DNA of 64,000 nt from assembly GCF_017303315.1 (NCBI RefSeq), contig NZ_JAFKOI010000008.1, positions 1 to 64,000 of the forward strand. The letters run 5' to 3'. This DNA comes from Bacillus sp. NTK071 (GTDB lineage Bacteria > Bacillota > Bacilli > Bacillales > Guptibacillaceae). Position 1 is the stretch's first letter. Each line of letters begins with the position of its first letter. Below, one piece after another: positions 43,498 through 52,890 of this stretch. The notes under the pieces are model-generated. The model searched no databases. It worked only from the letters and a program-made list of their open reading frames with translations, and was not told the origin of the DNA. The position numbers were made by a program, and so were the translations under genes.

Positions 43498-45339
43498 CTA
43501 GATGCTAACCGCTTCTGAACCTTTAAGTGGGATAGCGCGATTAGCAATCGATAATAGAACTTCTCTTACAACGGCCTTGTCAGCCGCCCAGCATTCATCA
43601 ACTAGCTCAATCACCTCATCCACATCGACTTCAACAGACTTTCCAATATAAATCTTAGGATAAATTTGTTTGTCTCGAACTTCATAATCATTTAAGAGTT
43701 CTTCATATAGCTTTTCCCCAGGTCTCATCCCGGTAAATTCAATTCCAATGTCGTCTTCAGAGAGGCCTGAAAGTCGAATCAAGTTTCGCGCCAAATCAAC
43801 GATTTTAACTGGTTCTCCCATATCAAGTACGAAAACTTCTCCTCCATCAGCCAGTGCTCCTGCTTGCAATACAAGCTTTGAAGCTTCTGGAATCGTCATG
43901 AAGTACCTTTCCATCTCAGGATGTGTGATCGTAATTGGTCCACCTTTTCGAATCTGATCCTTAAATAACGGGATAACGCTTCCACGACTACCAAGCACAT
44001 TACCAAATCGAACGGCTACGAATCGTGTATCACTTTTCTTATCAAGATTCTGCACAATCATCTCGGCAATTCGTTTCGTTGCTCCCATCACGCTAGTCGG
44101 ATTAACTGCTTTATCACTTGAGATCATCACGAATGTTTCAATCCCAGCGGCATCTGCCGCTTCTGCCACATTCCGAGTTCCGTACACGTTATTTGTGATT
44201 GCCTCTTCAGGATTACGCTCCATTAGTGGCACATGCTTGTGGGCTGCAGCATGAAATACCGCTTTAGGTCGATGGTGCGCCATGAGCTTGAATATCTTTT
44301 CACGATCTTTAATATCTGCAATTTCTGTTGTAAATTCTATTTCTGACCCGTAGCTAGACTTAAGTTCCATCTCAATTGAATAAATACTGTTCTCTCCATG
44401 TCCAAGCAAGACGATTTGAGAAGGACGATAGTTAGCGATTTGCCTGCATATTTCTGAACCGATGGATCCGCCTGCACCCGTCACAAGGATCACTTCACCT
44501 TTTACAAAATTCTCGATTGAATCTGTATCAAGTTGAATAGCTGGTCTTCCAAGTAAATCGCCGATTTCTACATTTCGAATATCGCTTACAGATACTTTAC
44601 CTGTCACTAGATCTTCGAACATCGGAATCATTTGGGTTGTTGCATTTGTTTTCATACATTCCTGGTAAATTTCGTTCAATTCCCTTTTATTTAAGGAAGG
44701 GATGGCAATCACGATCGTTTCGATCCCTAACCTCTTTACATTCTCAGCAAGCGAATCCGTTCCGCCAACTACTGGTAAACACATAATATCGAGATTTTGT
44801 TTCCGTTTATCATCATCAATAAAAGCAACAGGCTGAAGCCCGCTATCGTGGTTATATTTCAACTGCCTGGCAACAAGCGTGCCAGCACAACCTGCCCCTA
44901 CAATAAGCGTTGGCTTCATTGGTTTATTGCTAAAGGAGTTCTTCTCTTGATAGAGTCTAAAGGAAAAGCGTGATCCGCTTATGAGAAAAAGTTGAATCAT
45001 CCAAGTGGAAGCTAATACTCGAAAGAAAACGTCCTGCATGAAAATGAACTGACTGATAGCTGCTACTACAATCGCGAACGTAACCGCCTTTAAAATAATG
45101 ATTAATTCTCCGATACTCGCATACTCCCATGCTCGTTTGTACATTTTATAAAAATGTGCAAAGAAGTGATAACTAATAATCAGGGTTGTCGAGATAATCA
45201 GAAGCGGAAACGTAAACACTTCGGAAATCGGGAATAACGAGATCGTACTAATGTAAACAGAAGTAAATACAATGAGAGAGTCTAGTAACATTGCACTCCA
45301 TAACTTATTCTGTACCTTCATTCCTTTCAGCCCCTTCAT
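43498..45339 (-). CDS. epsC: UDP-sugar 4,6-dehydratase, EpsC/CapD type
   Basis: This 613-residue membrane enzyme has four N-terminal spans (about 15-125), a CoA-binding-like Rossmann domain (LIVGAGCAGTLVARQL, near 147) and a C-terminal extended SDR domain with VTGAGGSIGSEICRQIA (near 284). The SDR has SSDKAVNPTSVMGATKR, in which Met replaces the Tyr of classical SDRs, as in PglF-type enzymes. It would turn UDP-GlcNAc into the 4-keto-6-deoxy sugar, the substrate of the adjacent aminotransferase. A SinR-like palindrome lies 12 bases upstream of the start. A start six codons later is also possible. Confidence 0.9.
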   Translation of the reverse strand: MKGLKGMKVQNKLWSAMLLDSLIVFTSVYISTISLFPISEVFTFPLLIISTTLIISYHFFAHFYKMYKRAWEYASIGELIIILKAVTFAIVVAAISQFIFMQDVFFRVLASTWMIQLFLISGSRFSFRLYQEKNSFSNKPMKPTLIVGAGCAGTLVARQLKYNHDSGLQPVAFIDDDKRKQNLDIMCLPVVGGTDSLAENVKRLGIETIVIAIPSLNKRELNEIYQECMKTNATTQMIPMFEDLVTGKVSVSDIRNVEIGDLLGRPAIQLDTDSIENFVKGEVILVTGAGGSIGSEICRQIANYRPSQIVLLGHGENSIYSIEMELKSSYGSEIEFTTEIADIKDREKIFKLMAHHRPKAVFHAAAHKHVPLMERNPEEAITNNVYGTRNVAEAADAAGIETFVMISSDKAVNPTSVMGATKRIAEMIVQNLDKKSDTRFVAVRFGNVLGSRGSVIPLFKDQIRKGGPITITHPEMERYFMTIPEASKLVLQAGALADGGEVFVLDMGEPVKIVDLARNLIRLSGLSEDDIGIEFTGMRPGEKLYEELLNDYEVRDKQIYPKIYIGKSVEVDVDEVIELVDECWAADKAVVREVLLSIANRAIPLKGSEAVSI

Positions 45340-45350
45340 AATACCGTTTA

Positions 45351-45365
45351 TTCTTTATTAAGAAC
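45351..45365. promoter_or_regulatory. SinR-like palindrome upstream of epsC
   Basis: TTCTTTATTAAGAAC is a palindrome related to the SinR heptamer GTTCTYT but without an exact copy of it (GTTCTTA on the minus strand). It is 12 bases before the epsC start. Confidence 0.45.
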
Positions 45366-45382
45366 AACAAGGCGTACACCTT

Positions 45383-46567
45383 CTATATAACGCCTTTGAC
45401 GTGCACCACGCGTTTCGTTACTTTCTCATGCAAGGATTCTTTTAACAATGAGATCACCCGCTGCTGCTCATCTTCTGTCATACTCGTACCTGATGGGAGA
45501 CAAATACCAGTACGATATATGCTCTCACTTACACATTCACTCGAATGTTTGTAAAAGCGGTTATTTCGAAATAGCGGTTGGAGGTGTAGCGGTTTCCAAA
45601 CCGGCCTTGCTTCAATGTTCTCTGCCTCAAGTGCTTTTACAATATCTTCAGGTGAGCTTTCCCAGTACTCCGGGTCAATGTTCATCGTGGTTAACCACCG
45701 ATTACTGACCGTATCCTTTGCTTCTGGCTTGAATAAAATGCCTCCCACACCCTCGAATGCTGCTTTATAACGAGTAAAGACATCTCTCTTCTGCTCCACT
45801 CTATCATTAATCACTTCCATCTGGGCTATCCCCATTCCAGCGAGGATGTTGCTCATTCTGTAGTTATATCCAACTTGACTATGCTGATAATGAAGTGCTT
45901 GATCTCTTGCCTGTGTGGCAAGGAACCGTGCTTGATCAATGGCCTCGAGGTTGTTCGTCACAAGCATGCCACCGCCCGAAGTGGAGATGATTTTATTTCC
46001 GTTAAACGAATAGATACCGTATGCACCCATGGTTCCACTTTTCTTACTTTTGTATAGAGACCCTAGTGACTCTGCAGCATCTTCAATGACTGGCACTTTG
46101 TAGTAATCACAAATGGCTAGTATGTCATCCATCTTTGCACTTTGGCCATAGAGGTGAACAACAATGACTGCTTTCGGCAACTTATTTTCTTTCGCAGCGT
46201 CTTTAAAAGCTTCCAGTAAAGCATCTGGAGACATATTCCATGTTTCTGGTTCTGAATCAATAAACGTTGGAATGCCACCTTCATACAGTATTGGATTTGC
46301 ACTTGCAACAAACGTAAAGCTCGAACAGAAAACACAATCGCCTGGTTTAACACCAACTAGACGTAACGCAAGATGAATCGCTGCTGTACCAGAACTGACA
46401 GCAAGAGCTCCTCGTACGTTCGTGTATTTCTTAATCTCATTCTCAAATGCATCCACATTTGGTCCAAGTGGAGCAATCCAATTCGAATCGAATGCTTGTG
46501 AGATATAGTGTTGTTCGTTCCCAGTCATATGTGGTGGTGATAAATAGATCCTTTTATGGCTATTCAT
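45383..46567 (-). CDS. epsN: DegT/DnrJ/EryC1-family sugar aminotransferase, EpsN type
   Basis: This 394-residue PLP enzyme has LAVSSGTAAIHLALRLVGV (cofactor phosphate site), EDAAESLGS and the Schiff-base Lys in YSFNGNKIISTSGGG (near 188). It aminates a UDP-4-keto sugar, following the EpsC-type dehydratase encoded next. This matches EpsN/PglE in bacillosamine-type pathways. The ATG has GGAGG eight bases upstream. It lies between a FemAB-like gene and epsC. Confidence 0.9.
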   Translation of the reverse strand: MNSHKRIYLSPPHMTGNEQHYISQAFDSNWIAPLGPNVDAFENEIKKYTNVRGALAVSSGTAAIHLALRLVGVKPGDCVFCSSFTFVASANPILYEGGIPTFIDSEPETWNMSPDALLEAFKDAAKENKLPKAVIVVHLYGQSAKMDDILAICDYYKVPVIEDAAESLGSLYKSKKSGTMGAYGIYSFNGNKIISTSGGGMLVTNNLEAIDQARFLATQARDQALHYQHSQVGYNYRMSNILAGMGIAQMEVINDRVEQKRDVFTRYKAAFEGVGGILFKPEAKDTVSNRWLTTMNIDPEYWESSPEDIVKALEAENIEARPVWKPLHLQPLFRNNRFYKHSSECVSESIYRTGICLPSGTSMTEDEQQRVISLLKESLHEKVTKRVVHVKGVI

Positions 46568-46583
46568 CGAAAAAACCTCCTTT

Positions 46584-47699
46584 CTAAGTACGTGCTAACA
46601 GCGAATGCTCCCCTTCGTCTACGCTAGTCAGAAACAAGTCAGGATGACGGTAGATAGGAAAATAATCAGCTATCTCCGCTTTCATCATTTCTAGAGCAAT
46701 TTCTTCATAAATAACCGGGTGATGGATCTGTTTACCGATATAGAAAGGCAAATCTCCTTTTTTATTAAAACGCTTCTTAAATCGATACAAGCTATCATTT
46801 CCGGTGTAACCTCCACCTAAGTGAAGAGATTTAAAATGCCGTTCCTTAGCCCATTTAACGGTGTAATCCAATATGAAATTATTAGCAGATAGATTTACCT
46901 GGTCCGGATCAGAACCTGATAAATGATAGTGGATCATGTCATCACCACATATAAATAATGCAGACATTATGGCCTTATCATCTTTCGTTACAACGTCAAT
47001 CAATTCTGCTTTCTCCAGAAGAAGTTCGCATGTATGTTGGAAAAAAGCTTCCGAGAAATAGTAATACTCACGAGCGTTATTTTTTGTCATAGTAGAATAA
47101 TAGAGTTTCAGAAAATTATGAAGCTCCCCTCTATCCCGATGCACGATTCGCAAATCATAACTCATTGCTTTACGGATTCGATTACGGTTCTTCGAATCGT
47201 AATTCGCCCAAATCTCGTCATAATCTCTTGTTAAATCAACATGAACGGTGTCTCTGATATAAACCGGTTCTGATCCCGCAAAGATTAAATGATTCTGTAA
47301 CAATGGATGAAATCGAATAAATTCTGAAATGATATTCGTTTCTTTACAGTGATCATGGAACGCAATGGAGAACCGAATTAGTAGCGAACGCGCTTTTGTC
47401 TTATCGTTAAGGTTTGTAATTGGACCTCCATACCCATATGGAGTCGAGATGTCATAGAGTGCCCCGTGCTTTGCAACGAACTTACGTAAATGAGGGAGTT
47501 CACTCAAATTTCGTAACAAATAAGGATAGTATACGAAGTTCTCTCCCTCTTCATAAATGAATAATTGAGCTTTTCCTTCCCCATTTCGTTCGTAAATTTC
47601 ACAGTATTCGGGAGTAAAATAAATATCCTTACGCTCGATTCGGGTTAAATAGTCATGCCATACTCGTTTGTCGCTGAGATCAAGTAGTTTGGTAGCCAT
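46584..47699 (-). CDS. FemAB/GNAT-like transferase, EPS locus copy 1
   Basis: This 371-residue protein has the double-GNAT layout of FemXAB-like proteins (Acetyltransf_6 type). Residues about 150-300 include WANYDSKNRNRIRKA, the IHYHLSGSDP segment and LHLGGGYTGNDSLYRFKKRFNKKGDLPFYIGK, which are typical of this group. Family members move aminoacyl or acyl groups onto amino sugars or peptidoglycan. In an EPS locus with an aminotransferase it may acylate the new amino group. It overlaps the GNAT gene before it by 20 bases. A paralogue lies at 61035-62126. Confidence 0.8.
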   Translation of the reverse strand: MATKLLDLSDKRVWHDYLTRIERKDIYFTPEYCEIYERNGEGKAQLFIYEEGENFVYYPYLLRNLSELPHLRKFVAKHGALYDISTPYGYGGPITNLNDKTKARSLLIRFSIAFHDHCKETNIISEFIRFHPLLQNHLIFAGSEPVYIRDTVHVDLTRDYDEIWANYDSKNRNRIRKAMSYDLRIVHRDRGELHNFLKLYYSTMTKNNAREYYYFSEAFFQHTCELLLEKAELIDVVTKDDKAIMSALFICGDDMIHYHLSGSDPDQVNLSANNFILDYTVKWAKERHFKSLHLGGGYTGNDSLYRFKKRFNKKGDLPFYIGKQIHHPVIYEEIALEMMKAEIADYFPIYRHPDLFLTSVDEGEHSLLART

Positions 47700-48462
47700 A
47701 TATGCCTCCCATATGATGTGTTAGGCTCTTTCTCATGCGTTGACTTGAACACATATATTCAAAGCCTTCTACATTGGGTTGTTTACTTAATAGTAGGAAT
47801 TTCCGATTTTGATCTAGTTCATATAGTGCACCGATCAAATCCAGATCGACTTTACCTTCCTCATTTATACGAAAACAGCTGTCAGTGATACGTCCAATCG
47901 AATACTGTCCTTGCTTTGTTTCAATCGTTAACATGGAGAATCCATATTTTTGATGGTGTTCATCAGCTTGCTCTCTATTCATCACCTGATACGTTACTTT
48001 CTCGCTTACGGGTTTGGCTCGTTGTTGTGCGACATGCCAGTAGGTGACATCGTGCACATCATACCCCATCTTTTCATACCACGACCTTGCTCCTATGTTG
48101 TCCTTGAACACATCCAGAGCAATAGAGTTCATAGATGGTGTTTTAAGAGTGGATCGTCCGTGTTCATATAATAAGGTAGCAACTCCTAGACCCCTCTGTT
48201 CCTTGTTAATGGCAATGTTGTTCAGAAATAACTGCTCTTTCTGAGTTCTCCACTCTGCAAATCCAAGGAAATGACCTTCCATATAAGCACCAAAAAATCT
48301 TGCATCTGAATGATTTTTCATTGCATTTTTTACAAACAGCCGATAGTTAGGAGAACTGTAGATCGTGAGTGGAAAAACATCGCGTCTTACTCCAGTTTCA
48401 GTCAGGGCAGGGATAGAGTCTGCATCAGTTTCGAGAAGTGGTTTAATTTCAATACCCTTCAT
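47680..48462 (-). CDS. GNAT-family N-acetyltransferase, EPS locus
   Basis: This 260-residue protein has a GNAT core (about 5-150) with the acetyl-CoA-binding motif NNIAINKEQRGLGVATLLYEHG and ALDVFKDNIGARSWYEKMGY, and a C-terminal extension of about 100 residues that lacks a recognised domain. B. subtilis uses a left-handed beta-helix enzyme (EpsM) to acetylate the amino sugar made by EpsC/EpsN; no such gene is present here, so this GNAT may do that step. GGAGGG precedes the ATG. The stop overlaps the start of the FemAB-like gene. Confidence 0.8.
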   Translation of the reverse strand: MKGIEIKPLLETDADSIPALTETGVRRDVFPLTIYSSPNYRLFVKNAMKNHSDARFFGAYMEGHFLGFAEWRTQKEQLFLNNIAINKEQRGLGVATLLYEHGRSTLKTPSMNSIALDVFKDNIGARSWYEKMGYDVHDVTYWHVAQQRAKPVSEKVTYQVMNREQADEHHQKYGFSMLTIETKQGQYSIGRITDSCFRINEEGKVDLDLIGALYELDQNRKFLLLSKQPNVEGFEYMCSSQRMRKSLTHHMGGIYGYQTT

Positions 48463-48485
48463 CTAAAGCCCTCCAGTATTAAGTA

Positions 48486-49088
48486 TTAAGCTTTTAACTT
48501 ACGCTCCATATCAAAGTCCATTAGATGATCGCTTGGCACATCGACAATGTCTTCTTTTCGTAACACTTTCACAATTGTTAAAAGCATGATTTTCATATCT
48601 AACCAGATAGACGCATTCTCGACATACTCTACATCGATTGCAAACCGTTCATCCCACTTTAAGGTGTTCCGACCAGCTATTTGTGCAAGTCCAGTAATAC
48701 CAGGTTTCATTTGATGTCGCTTACGTTCTCTCTCTGTATAGTAAGGTAGGTATTTGACTAGCAGAGGCCTTGGACCAACGATACTCATATCACCTTTTAG
48801 AACATTGACTAGCTGCGGGATTTCATCAATACTTAACTTTCTGATAATCTTCCCAAGTCTTGTTAGTCGAACGGAATCGGGCAGTAATTGCCCCTTCTCG
48901 TCTCTTGCATCAGACATCGTACGTAATTTATACACAATAAACACCTGTTCTTTGTAGCCGATCCTCTCCTGTTTAAATAAAATCGGCGAACCCAGCTTGA
49001 AGCGAATAAGAAGACAGGTCAACATAACGAGTGGAGACAGAATCAGAAGAATTAAAGCACTAAGAATTACATCAATTACACGTTTCAT
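48486..49088 (-). CDS. epsL: Initiating sugar-phosphate transferase, EpsL/WcaJ type
   Basis: This 200-residue bacterial sugar transferase has one N-terminal membrane helix and the conserved core FKQERIGYKEQVFIVYKLRTM (about 38-58), then RKLSIDEIPQLVNVLKGDMSIVGPRPLL and KPGITGLAQIAGRN. It is a short, monotopic form like EpsL/PglC. It moves the sugar phosphate of a UDP-amino sugar onto undecaprenyl phosphate, starting each repeat unit. GGGAG is seven bases before the ATG. A second member (62213-62818) is very similar. Confidence 0.92.
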   Translation of the reverse strand: MKRVIDVILSALILLILSPLVMLTCLLIRFKLGSPILFKQERIGYKEQVFIVYKLRTMSDARDEKGQLLPDSVRLTRLGKIIRKLSIDEIPQLVNVLKGDMSIVGPRPLLVKYLPYYTERERKRHQMKPGITGLAQIAGRNTLKWDERFAIDVEYVENASIWLDMKIMLLTIVKVLRKEDIVDVPSDHLMDFDMERKLKA

Positions 49089-49108
49089 CACATCACTCCC
49101 TCTATGTC

Positions 49109-49124
49109 GTTCCTTATTAAGAAC
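49109..49124. promoter_or_regulatory. SinR-like palindrome upstream of epsL
   Basis: GTTCCTTATTAAGAAC is a palindrome of the same type as at 45351 and 62843, 20 bases before the epsL start and in the 38-base gap after the upstream glycosyltransferase. It lacks an exact GTTCTYT heptamer. Confidence 0.45.
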
Positions 49125-49126
49125 GA

Positions 49127-50185
49127 TTATCTACGACTCACCTGAAGGTACTCTTCCATTGTGCGTTCCACCATTTTCTCCATTGAAAATTCGAACTCTA
49201 CTTTCTTTCTCGCGCGTTGAGCTAATTCCCGACTCATTTCCTCATTATCAACTAAGCCAAGAATAATATCACAGAACTTTTTTGCACTATACTGCTGCAC
49301 GAGGAAACCTGTTTCATTATGACTAATCGCCTCTTTCACACCACCAACATCCACAGAGAGAAGAGGAGTTCCTGTCGCCATAGCTTCAAGCATGACCATT
49401 GGAAACACTTCTTTCTTAGAGGTTAATAGAAGGAGATCCATTTCTTTTATGAATTCTTCGGGGTTCGACGTGTTACCAAGTAACGTAATATTGGTTAGTT
49501 CTAATGAGTTGATTTGTTTTGTAATGGATTCTTGTTCCGGACCATCTCCTGCAATATAGAACTTCAGATTCGGAACATCTTTTAGCTCATTTGCGATCTG
49601 GATAAAGAGCTGATGATTTTTCTCTTCAGATAACCTAGCTAATATGCCGATTTTATAGTAATCACCTTTTTGCTTTGAGCTAAAATAAAACCGCTCTAAG
49701 TCAACTCCATTATAAACAGTCGTTATCTTAGCTGCTTCCACACCTTTTTCAATTAAATTCTCTCTTTCAAATTCACTGACGGCGATCACCCGATCAACAT
49801 AGGTATTGACGAGCTTAGCAAAAACCTTTGCGTATTTCTCAAGAGTCGTTACATTGTGCTTCGTATAAAGTATGGTAAAAGGGTGTTCCTTCCCGATTGT
49901 CATTTTAATGATACAAAGGTACATCACCATTCGTAGACTATTGGCATGAACCAAATGAATGTCACGCTGTAGAATCAAGCGCCGAATACTTGTCATGTTC
50001 TTTAAATGATTGGTCCGACTCATGGGATGAAAATTCTCTTTATGCTTAATATGGGATTGTAACTCCCCTGGACCTGCAGCAGTGTAAACCGTAAGATCTG
50101 GATCATGAACTTCATTCTCTAAACGACAGAAATAATTCTCTGCCCCTCCGTGAATCAGTTTGTCAGTCAGAATTAAGAGATTCAT
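49127..50185 (-). CDS. GT4 glycosyltransferase, EPS locus
   Basis: This 352-residue GT-B protein begins MNLLILTDKLIHGGAENYFCRL, the acceptor-side motif of GT4 enzymes, and has the donor-side GILARLSEEKNHQLFIQIA, FYIAGDGPEQESI and SKKEVFPMVMLEAMATGTPLLSVDVGGVKE with the family's E-x7-E. GGAGG precedes the ATG with good spacing. It follows the Wzy-like polymerase by 14 bases. It would add a sugar to the lipid-linked intermediate. It resembles EpsD/EpsF-type proteins but is not assigned to one. Confidence 0.88.
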   Translation of the reverse strand: MNLLILTDKLIHGGAENYFCRLENEVHDPDLTVYTAAGPGELQSHIKHKENFHPMSRTNHLKNMTSIRRLILQRDIHLVHANSLRMVMYLCIIKMTIGKEHPFTILYTKHNVTTLEKYAKVFAKLVNTYVDRVIAVSEFERENLIEKGVEAAKITTVYNGVDLERFYFSSKQKGDYYKIGILARLSEEKNHQLFIQIANELKDVPNLKFYIAGDGPEQESITKQINSLELTNITLLGNTSNPEEFIKEMDLLLLTSKKEVFPMVMLEAMATGTPLLSVDVGGVKEAISHNETGFLVQQYSAKKFCDIILGLVDNEEMSRELAQRARKKVEFEFSMEKMVERTMEEYLQVSRR

Positions 50186-50199
50186 ATTCTTTCCTCCCT

Positions 50200-51441
50200 T
50201 CAGGTTGTATGTAGCAAGCGAGCACTTTGGTTAACCGGTAGATCCGTAGTTCTTGGCTCAGTCTGAGAAAGATACGCTGATAGAATGGCCATGAACAGGA
50301 AGAACATATCATTGATAACGAGAGACAAAGACACCATTTGAAGAAGAAAGCCCATAAAGGTTAGGAACAAAAATGGTTTTGTGCGATACAGCCTGCTTTG
50401 AAGTAACTGTACGAACACAATTAAGATAAACAATAAGTAGAAAAACAGACCTGTTATTCCTGAATCAGAAAGAACTTCTAGGAACGTGTTGTGAACATAA
50501 TGTGGTTCACCATAATCAAAGAAATTATAGTCAGAGAAATTAAAAGCACCTAACCCTAGCACCATATGAGAAGAGAAATAATCGATGGCTCTCCCCCACA
50601 GTTCAAACCTTCCGCTCCCACCATCACTAGATAAATCATCCACGCGGGATGCTACAAGACTGAACACATCGAACTTCAATTCTACGATGGCGATATATGC
50701 CATAATTCCAAGTGAAGCAATGACTCCACCGAGAAGCTTTAGCTGCTCCATCGGCTTATTCGTAGCTGCGTACAGTAGGAAAATCAAGATTAATGCAACT
50801 AAACCTCCTCTAGAAAAAGTTAAAATCGATGTGGTTAAACAAAGAAATAGTCCAAACTTGTTTTTTAGGGAATGCCTATAGCAAAGAAAGTAAGCAAAGA
50901 AAAGCGTATTATAGAAAACAAAGAAGTTAGGATCCTGGAGAAGGCCGATTAGTCGAGGGTAGCCACGATCAAGTAACACCCCTACAGAAGTAATCCCATC
51001 ACCATCCCAAACAAAATTCTGCAACTTTAAACCGATTACGTAGAGAATTAAGCTAACAATATTGAAGACGATGCCTGCATAACCAATGGCACTTTCAATG
51101 ATTGTATCTTTGGTCTGGCCGATTATATCTTTAATAATCACATAACAAATCATATATAATACAATTCCAAACACCATTCGAAAGCTCGATAATGAGTAAA
51201 GAGCAAATGCGCCAGAGTACATATAAATGAAGTAGAAAAGAAAAAAGGAGATCTCAAACAAGTGAAAACGGTAAAATCGAAAAGAAAGGATATGAACACA
51301 GAAGAAAAGTAGACAGAGAATCATATAAGGCTTGATCGCAAAGCCAACATAAATGTTATACCTGCCCATCGTCACCAAAACAATTAAAACAAATAGCGTA
51401 ATATTTGTTCTATGTTTGGAATGTGTATCTCCGATCTCCAT
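50200..51441 (-). CDS. Wzy/O-antigen-ligase-like polymerase
   Basis: This protein of about 413 residues has 11 to 12 membrane segments and a large external loop near residues 275-320 containing SDGGSGRFELWGRAIDYFSSHMVLGLGAFNF and HYVHNTFLEVLSDSGITG, the Wzy_C/O-antigen-ligase signature. It should polymerise lipid-linked repeat units outside the membrane. The chosen ATG at 51441 lies seven bases after GGAGG; two further in-frame ATG codons directly precede it, and a longer frame overlaps the upstream gene. Confidence 0.85.
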   Translation of the reverse strand: MEIGDTHSKHRTNITLFVLIVLVTMGRYNIYVGFAIKPYMILCLLFFCVHILSFRFYRFHLFEISFFLFYFIYMYSGAFALYSLSSFRMVFGIVLYMICYVIIKDIIGQTKDTIIESAIGYAGIVFNIVSLILYVIGLKLQNFVWDGDGITSVGVLLDRGYPRLIGLLQDPNFFVFYNTLFFAYFLCYRHSLKNKFGLFLCLTTSILTFSRGGLVALILIFLLYAATNKPMEQLKLLGGVIASLGIMAYIAIVELKFDVFSLVASRVDDLSSDGGSGRFELWGRAIDYFSSHMVLGLGAFNFSDYNFFDYGEPHYVHNTFLEVLSDSGITGLFFYLLFILIVFVQLLQSRLYRTKPFLFLTFMGFLLQMVSLSLVINDMFFLFMAILSAYLSQTEPRTTDLPVNQSARLLHTT

Positions 51442-51478
51442 CATCATCCCTCCCCCTAAGATCAATCCCTGCTCTATT

Positions 51479-52120
51479 TTAACGCGGTTGATAAACCATA
51501 CCAGTAATCTCAATGCCCGCTGTTTCCATATCCCTTTTCAACTGTCGAATTCTACTCTTTTTATCTTTGTGTTGTTTAACAACGACCATGACATCATCAC
51601 AAATCGCTGCCAAAAGTTGAACTTCTAAGTATGTTAAATAGGATGGTGATTCAATCACTGTTACTTCACTAATTGACCTAAGCTGTTGTTTAAGTAAAGT
51701 GAGATTCTCCATTCGCCAGCTGTCGATCTGGTTAACGGAAGGCGTACCTAATGGTAAAAAGGATAAATTCTTTATTTTAGTAGGATGGACATACCTTGCA
51801 ACATTGCCTCTATGCAGAGCATTTGTTAACCCAAACGTTATTTTCTCATCAAGCCATTTATGGAGAACAGGTCCGCTGAAATTCCCATCTATTAGAATGG
51901 TGTTCTTACCTTGATCAGCAAATGACTTGGCCAAATCAAGTGAGACAAATGAATCACTTAAAGAATGGTCTGGAGTTGTAATCAAAATACTCCTGTGGTT
52001 CGTAATGGTATTTTTCTCGAGCTCACTTCTAATCACTTTTATTTGATTCGCCCTTAATCGGTGGCGAGCTGCTCCTTTCATTGCTTTACTATGCAATTTC
52101 TCTTTCATCAAACTACGCAC
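51479..52120 (-). CDS. Degenerate BY-kinase-like (CpsD/EpsB) protein without Walker A
   Basis: This 213-residue protein has the position and outline of a cytoplasmic tyrosine-kinase partner (EpsB/CpsD) but has lost the ATP site. Where the P-loop GEGKS/T would be (residues 45-58) it reads SILITTPDHSLSDSF with no Lys. The Walker A-prime motif is reduced to ILIDGN (75-80), and the later DSPP-like motif is IESP. There is no C-terminal tyrosine cluster. It probably serves as a structural co-polymerase partner of EpsA and not as a kinase. It starts at GTG with GGGAGG eight bases upstream and overlaps epsA by eight bases. Confidence 0.82.
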   Translation of the reverse strand: MRSLMKEKLHSKAMKGAARHRLRANQIKVIRSELEKNTITNHRSILITTPDHSLSDSFVSLDLAKSFADQGKNTILIDGNFSGPVLHKWLDEKITFGLTNALHRGNVARYVHPTKIKNLSFLPLGTPSVNQIDSWRMENLTLLKQQLRSISEVTVIESPSYLTYLEVQLLAAICDDVMVVVKQHKDKKSRIRQLKRDMETAGIEITGMVYQPR

Positions 52121-52853
52121 GAAGTTCGCCTCCCTTTTGGTCCCTCACATCAACATCCATTTTCTTATTCCTAGAGAACATTCGCTTCCTTACTTTTGTA
52201 TCGACGAAATCTAATTCACCTAATACCCGTAAACCAAGCTGTGTTCCAAGTTCTCCGCTATTCGTGACTGTATCATCAAAATGTTCTCTTAGAAGTGCAA
52301 CGCCAATGCCCATAAATAGTCCAACTGCAAAACCGATTACAATATTAACGATTGGATTATCGACTCGAGTGAGTTTTGTTTCCCCCTCATTATTACTAAG
52401 TAGCTCAATCTGGTTAACTTTCAGTAACTTCTCCATCTTCTCAACCGAGGTTGATGCAATAGCATGCGCTAATTCTTGCGCCTTTTCTGAATCTTGTCCT
52501 CTTGCAATAACATTAATAATTTGAGAGTTCCTTGTATTTTGGACAGAAACACTATCCTCTATCTCATCATTTTTAAATCCGTATTTGGACTCTACGGTAT
52601 TATCTACAATTGGACTTCCGATGAAGTCCATAGTAGATGCAAGAAGGCGTTCAATCTGCTGACTGTCCATACCTGTTCCGTCATTAGTAAGTGTTCCAAT
52701 TAAGATATACTCAGTTGCTTGGTAAGTAGGTTTAATCAGGTAAATGGATGCAACAATAGCAATCGATAATACAACTAGCGTAGTTACCAAAATCGACATA
52801 TACCTTCTTCTCAGAATCTCAAAGAACTGTTTTAAATCCATTCTCTGATCCAT
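52113..52853 (-). CDS. epsA: EpsA/YveK-like polysaccharide co-polymerase (Wzz domain)
   Basis: This 246-residue protein has two membrane segments (about 16-39 and 173-194) around an external domain of about 130 residues, and a short cytosolic tail (about 197-246). The first residues, LKQFFEILRRRYMSILVTTLVVL, are the Wzz start typical of Gram-positive chain-length regulators. It would control chain length together with the kinase-like partner encoded next. GGAGG precedes the ATG. It is the first gene of the minus-strand EPS locus, and its 255-base upstream region has two SinR-like sites. Confidence 0.88.
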   Translation of the reverse strand: MDQRMDLKQFFEILRRRYMSILVTTLVVLSIAIVASIYLIKPTYQATEYILIGTLTNDGTGMDSQQIERLLASTMDFIGSPIVDNTVESKYGFKNDEIEDSVSVQNTRNSQIINVIARGQDSEKAQELAHAIASTSVEKMEKLLKVNQIELLSNNEGETKLTRVDNPIVNIVIGFAVGLFMGIGVALLREHFDDTVTNSGELGTQLGLRVLGELDFVDTKVRKRMFSRNKKMDVDVRDQKGGELRA

Positions 52854-52890
52854 AGTGACCTCCTAAATAAATGTCATGGTTCCGCTTTCC

